NCBI RefSeq assembly: GCF_963678635.1
Contig: NC_087066.1
Location: 34,787,301-34,851,300 of the forward strand
Direction of reading: 5' to 3'
DNA length: 64,000 bases
Source of the DNA: Symsagittifera roscoffensis
Taxonomy: Eukaryota; Xenacoelomorpha; Acoela; Convolutidae
Of this stretch, positions 60,801 through 64,000 are shown one piece after another; position 1 is the first letter of the stretch, and each line of letters starts with the position of its first letter. The position numbers and the translations under genes were made by a program. The notes below the pieces were generated by a model. The model made no database searches, was not told the DNA's origin, and saw only the letters and a program-made list of their open reading frames with translations.

Positions 60801-62351
60801 TGTCAAAAAATTAGGGCCAAATTGTTTGTGCCCTTTGCAGTTTTTACAACCTGTTCTATCCATTGAACCCAAAATCTCAGATTTGGGAGGGTAGTTTGAG
60901 AAAATGTCAAAAAGCCCAAAATATAGGTCAAAAATTCCCCCCAAATAATTTTTCGAAGGCTGTAGTAAGTGGGGTAAGGTTAAAAAAAGCCCAGGGAATT
61001 ACGCAGGCACACAGGGTAGTGCGCCGACTTCCCATTGGTGCCACTTTGTTTTATAATTGATAAAGTAGTGTTTGAGAAAACTAAAATTTAGAAAGTGAAA
61101 AAATTTTCCAAAGCGTCTCAAAAATACCTCTGAAATAATGTGAAAATATGAACATAATTTTTTCATTAGTTTTTACCATTTTTTAAGTGAGATTCAGAAT
61201 CTACCCTAAAAAAGCATTCAGAAAATGTATGAGTGGCTGCAGGGATCCGGTAAGTTGAATTTCGCCCCGTTTTTTTAAGGAAATTTCATCATGAGCTTTT
61301 GAAACCTTCCAATTTTTTGATAGCGTAAACCGGTTGGTTCGCAAAAATGGTAAGTTTTGAAGTTTGTTAGCACATCCAGCGATGCACCATTGAAACATTA
61401 TAGTCTTTTCACAGGGCTTACCGGTTTTTAAAAAAATGTCTAGGGCAAGCTCAAGTGATTAAAATGATAAATTCATTTTTTTGAGAGCGCAAATCGGTTC
61501 GCAAATTTTTTCAAACAAGCTCATCAAGTAACGACTTATGGAAAGACACATGCGAGCAATTCAAGTTGTTAACATTTCACTCGAGCAGCTCTTGTGAAAC
61601 AATTACTAGGATCGCAAGCTAGGTTTTAGCTATTCTGTAACAAAAAGAGAAGTTCGTTGTTTTTTTTAGTTCGCTCATCTTATAAATGAAAATGATCACG
61701 AAAGCCGTCAGGCAAAGAAATAACTGGTACTGTCCAGTCTTGAAGTTGGATCGAGTTGATATTGTCTGAAGCACTGACCTACAAAAATCTTCTAGAACAT
61801 TCCAGAGTCAGAAAATTTAGTTCGAAAAAAACTTGCCAAGCTTGGCTGATACCAATTTCCAAAAGGTTGCGCCCGATAGTGCATCTTAACCATTGGAGCC
61901 TTATGAGTACGAAAAACATGTCATTCGTTTAATATAATATATACAGGTAGATTGTATTACCATAAATTGGTTGTATTAACAAAAATGGTCTTTATTCCGA
62001 TTTGCTTGCTGTGGGAAATAAATTTACCGCAATAAAATACAATGAGATGTTAAATTAGATACAATGAGTCCTACCTTTGAGTTTATGCACCCGCATAGAG
62101 TCCGGAAATTTTGAGTCCAATATATCCATACATTGATCAACCAGATCAAAACGCGCTAGATCCAAGGCTGCGAGTATCAATTGCTCGTATATACTGTATA
62201 GATCATTTCCAAATATATGTGGTTTGCTAAAAATCACCTGTTCAACTAATTTGACAACTAATTCGCTGTTCCGTGTATTATCTTCTCTAAGCTTTTTCAA
62301 TTGAAATATGATGTCTTTTTCAGGCAATGAAGACTGTGTATCAAACTCCAT
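57823..62351 (-). CDS. EMC2: ER membrane protein complex subunit 2 (EMC2)
   Basis: EMC2 is the cytosolic tetratricopeptide subunit of the ER membrane complex, which inserts tail-anchored and multipass proteins. Two exons, 62351-62075 and 58472-57823, join within a Gly codon (AAAG|GT to TTAG|GTATG) to give 308 aa; human EMC2 has 297. The N-terminus keeps the family pattern LREDNTRNSE and IYEQLILAALDLARFDL. Exon 2 shows TPR helices: FDDAEVHYKAMLELDNTN, EAWHELGDLYIQDGEYSKA, LFCIEELILSNAYNHLYYEK and CAEIKYSQALA. An insert rich in Ser and Ala (AVSSSAAITNP) replaces the shorter loop of vertebrates. RKYFAHAVKLGG and the KKDNVKFAVWAYE motif complete the match. No membrane segment, as expected. The intron is 3.6 kb and repeat-rich. 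Confidence 0.96.
60340..61000. repeat. Satellite-like tandem repeat, ~167-bp unit, 3-4 copies
   Basis: GATTTTTCCGAGGG recurs at 60441 and 60608, with a GACTTTTCTAAGGG variant at 60775. GGAGGGTAGTTT(T)CGAGAAAA recurs near 60552, 60715 and 60884. Each unit also has CACAACC(T/C)(T/G)T followed by a CCATTGAA(A/C)CCAAAATCTCA block. It lies in the EMC2 intron. Confidence 0.88.
61300..61530. repeat. Two diverged copies of the TCGGTTCGCAAA tandem unit
   Basis: AGCGTAAACCGGTTGGTTCGCAAAAATGG near 61322 and GAGCGCAAATCGGTTCGCAAATTT near 61488 are followed by AAGCTCATCAAG. They resemble the units of the array at 50400-50960 and lie in the EMC2 intron. Confidence 0.45.
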
Positions 62352-62994
62352 TCGTATATCTTAAACAATTTTAACTCAATCAATTTTTTCACCCAAATTC
62401 TCTGACCTTCAAAGGCTTGCAAGGATCTAGTACCGTTCATATTCAGCTTTTAAGACCACATTCTGGTAGTATTCAATTTTCTGAAGATTTGATTGCCTAT
62501 ATTCGTCAGATTCACATTGTCCAGTCATATATATTTTTTTTAGAATTGCATGGATTCAGAACATGAACAGCATAATGAAATCGTCGAGATAATAAATTAC
62601 ACAGCGATAAACATTTCACCAAACAGCAGGGATGCGTAAAATTGTATTGTGCTTTCAATATATTGCAATGCTACACACTAATAACAAAAAAAATAAATTA
62701 AGGAATAAGTCAAGGGAAATTAATCCCGTTCAAGTCAGGTAAGCCCGTACACAGCTGAGTTGGCTTTATAAGACTGAGTCGCTTGGGCAGCAATGTGGAT
62801 AGCGTTCGTGATGTTCTTCCAGCAATGTGGATAGCGTTCGTGATGCTCTTCCAGCACTTTCATTCCGCTGCGATTCGAGAGAGGTGAAACAGGTTTTCGA
62901 GTCTCTACTCAACATCTATTTGCTTGAGCAGCCTAATTGTTGTGACAAATTTATTAAATAGATTCAGGGATATAAGCGAGGACTGAACCTGACT
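62352..62994. other. Region upstream of EMC2
   Basis: Putative EMC2 promoter and 5' UTR side, AT-rich, followed by a more GC-rich stretch from about 62740 that belongs to, or borders, the LINE fragment. I cannot point to a specific promoter element. Confidence 0.4.
62789..62852. repeat. 32-bp direct tandem duplication
   Basis: Copies at 62789-62820 and 62821-62852 (AGCAATGTGGATAGCGTTCG then TGATG and CTCTTCC) differ at one base. It is probably part of the 5' region of the adjoining LINE copy. Confidence 0.9.
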
Positions 62995-63880
62995 CTCCCA
63001 ACTCTCAAAATGCTTGCAGCCGGAAAGAAAAACCGGAACAATACGAGGACTAAATCAACGACCGATATCAGACCAGACGAAGAAGAATGTCTCAAATACA
63101 GCAGAACCGATTGGGATGACTGGATCGAGTGCGACCGGTGCTCAAAGTGGACACATGCAGACTGCGTGAAAATTCCCAGGGAAGTTTTCCAGTATATTTC
63201 AACCTCAGATACTATTGTGTACATGTTTGATATTTGCTTGAGCAGACCAACTGAAAAAAAAAACTCAGAATTGCGATAGGACTTCGATTAGGCTCAAAAA
63301 TATGCGAACGGCATAAATGCGTGTGCGGAAAAGACTTTATCGAGTATGGTTGGCATGGTCTTTCTTGCCTCAAAAGTGCAGGGAGATTCTCCAGGCATTC
63401 AAACCTGAATGCCCTTATAAAGCAGAGTTTATCTTCTATTCACGTTCCGTCTGTTTTAGAATCACGACACCTCTACAGGACCGATCAGAAGCGACCAGAC
63501 GGTTTGACGCTCGTTCCATGGGCTGTTGGTAGGCAGCTCTTGTGGGATGTAACGGTGGTAGACTCCTTAGCTCCTTGTAGGATTAATGCCGGGTCTGTTT
63601 GTAACCCTGGTACGGCTGCCACTGAAGCGGAAGAGCGAAAAAATGACAAGTATAAAGATCTTGTAGATGATTGATATCTTTTTCAACCGCTAGCTTTTGA
63701 GATTCAAGGCGCGGCCGACCCCAGCACAGAATTTTTTTGAGCAAGCTTTGTAAGAACCTAAGCATATGCACTGAAGAACCCAGACCAGGCAGCTTTTTAA
63801 AACAGAATCTCCCTGTCAATACAGATTGCGAACGCCACTTGTGTACTCGGAACAATAAATGACAAAATAACTTTCGACGT
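62995..63880 (+). mobile_element. LINE fragment: PHD-like ORF1 start joined to RT C-terminal end
   Basis: 63010-63230 encodes a PHD-like segment with WIECDRCSKWTHADCVKIP. From about 63290 a second segment reads GLRLGSKICERHKCVCGKDF, then YGWHGLSCLKSAGRFSRH, PDGLTLVPWAVGR, LLWDVTVVDSLAP and NDKYKDLVDD, the conserved C-terminal zinc/tail region after the reverse transcriptase of many invertebrate LINEs. Endonuclease and RT cores are absent between them, so this copy is internally deleted, and frame changes occur around 63280 and 63675. It ends near 63870 in CTCGGAACAATAAATGAC. Confidence 0.8.
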
Positions 63881-64000
63881 TTTTTTTTATTTGTAACACC
63901 TGTATTTTATATTTTCTCGTGTCGAGTTGCGTGTTCTTATTGAAGAAACGTACCCCGTATCGATTTTAATTGAAAAAGACTTCAACACTTGTCATCTTCT
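63881..64000. other. Unannotated window end
   Basis: AT-rich sequence with a T8 run near 63882. Too short to interpret. Confidence 0.3.

Noticed and set aside
63321-63674. 117-aa ORF as a small host gene
   Set aside because: The motifs match the C-terminal region of invertebrate LINE reverse transcriptase proteins.

Overview
The window is nuclear DNA of a multicellular animal, most likely an invertebrate. The evidence is AT-rich sequence, genes split by GT-AG introns from about 100 bp to several kb, and clear homologues of animal proteins: Bicaudal-C, EMC2, DDX18 and a USP-type deubiquitinase. The introns are packed with LINE, Ty3/gypsy, hAT-like and foldback repeats. I cannot name the phylum from sequence alone. 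There is no CRISPR array or rRNA gene and no bacterial-style gene organisation.

Layout. (1) 190-11390, plus strand: the 3' part of a Bicaudal-C (BICC1) gene in 12 exons, with KH domains and a C-terminal SAM domain; its introns carry a LINE, an hAT-like element and a tandem duplication. (2) 11391-15228: a convergent intergenic gap dominated by a roughly 0.9 kb palindrome. (3) 15229-26311, minus strand: a seven-exon gene for an unrecognised 434-aa protein with a glycine/asparagine-rich N-terminus. Its introns hold several different short inverted-repeat elements, one inserted in an arm of an older palindrome. (4) 27126-33169, minus strand: a decayed Ty3/gypsy retrotransposon with both LTRs. (5) 33199-35640: a foldback, then a satellite-like tandem array. 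(6) 37497-39215, minus strand: DDX18/Has1 DEAD-box helicase, coding region without introns. (7) 42157-57234, minus strand: a 13-exon USP deubiquitinase (modelled 1207 aa) whose catalytic core is split by long inserts, one with a RING-like cysteine/histidine cluster. (8) 57823-62351, minus strand: EMC2 in two exons, the 3.6 kb intron holding a ~167-bp tandem array. (9) 62995-63880, plus strand: a LINE fragment.

EMC2, the USP gene, DDX18 and the unknown gene are all on the minus strand, head to tail; only EMC2 and USP are close (588 bp). I see no shared pathway: the roles are RNA-binding translational control (Bicaudal-C), ER membrane-protein insertion (EMC2), ubiquitin removal (USP) and ribosome biogenesis (DDX18). 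Gene models were built by reading splice sites and phase. The USP, Bicaudal-C and EMC2 models keep a single open frame through every junction; one junction in the unknown gene needs a GC-AG intron.
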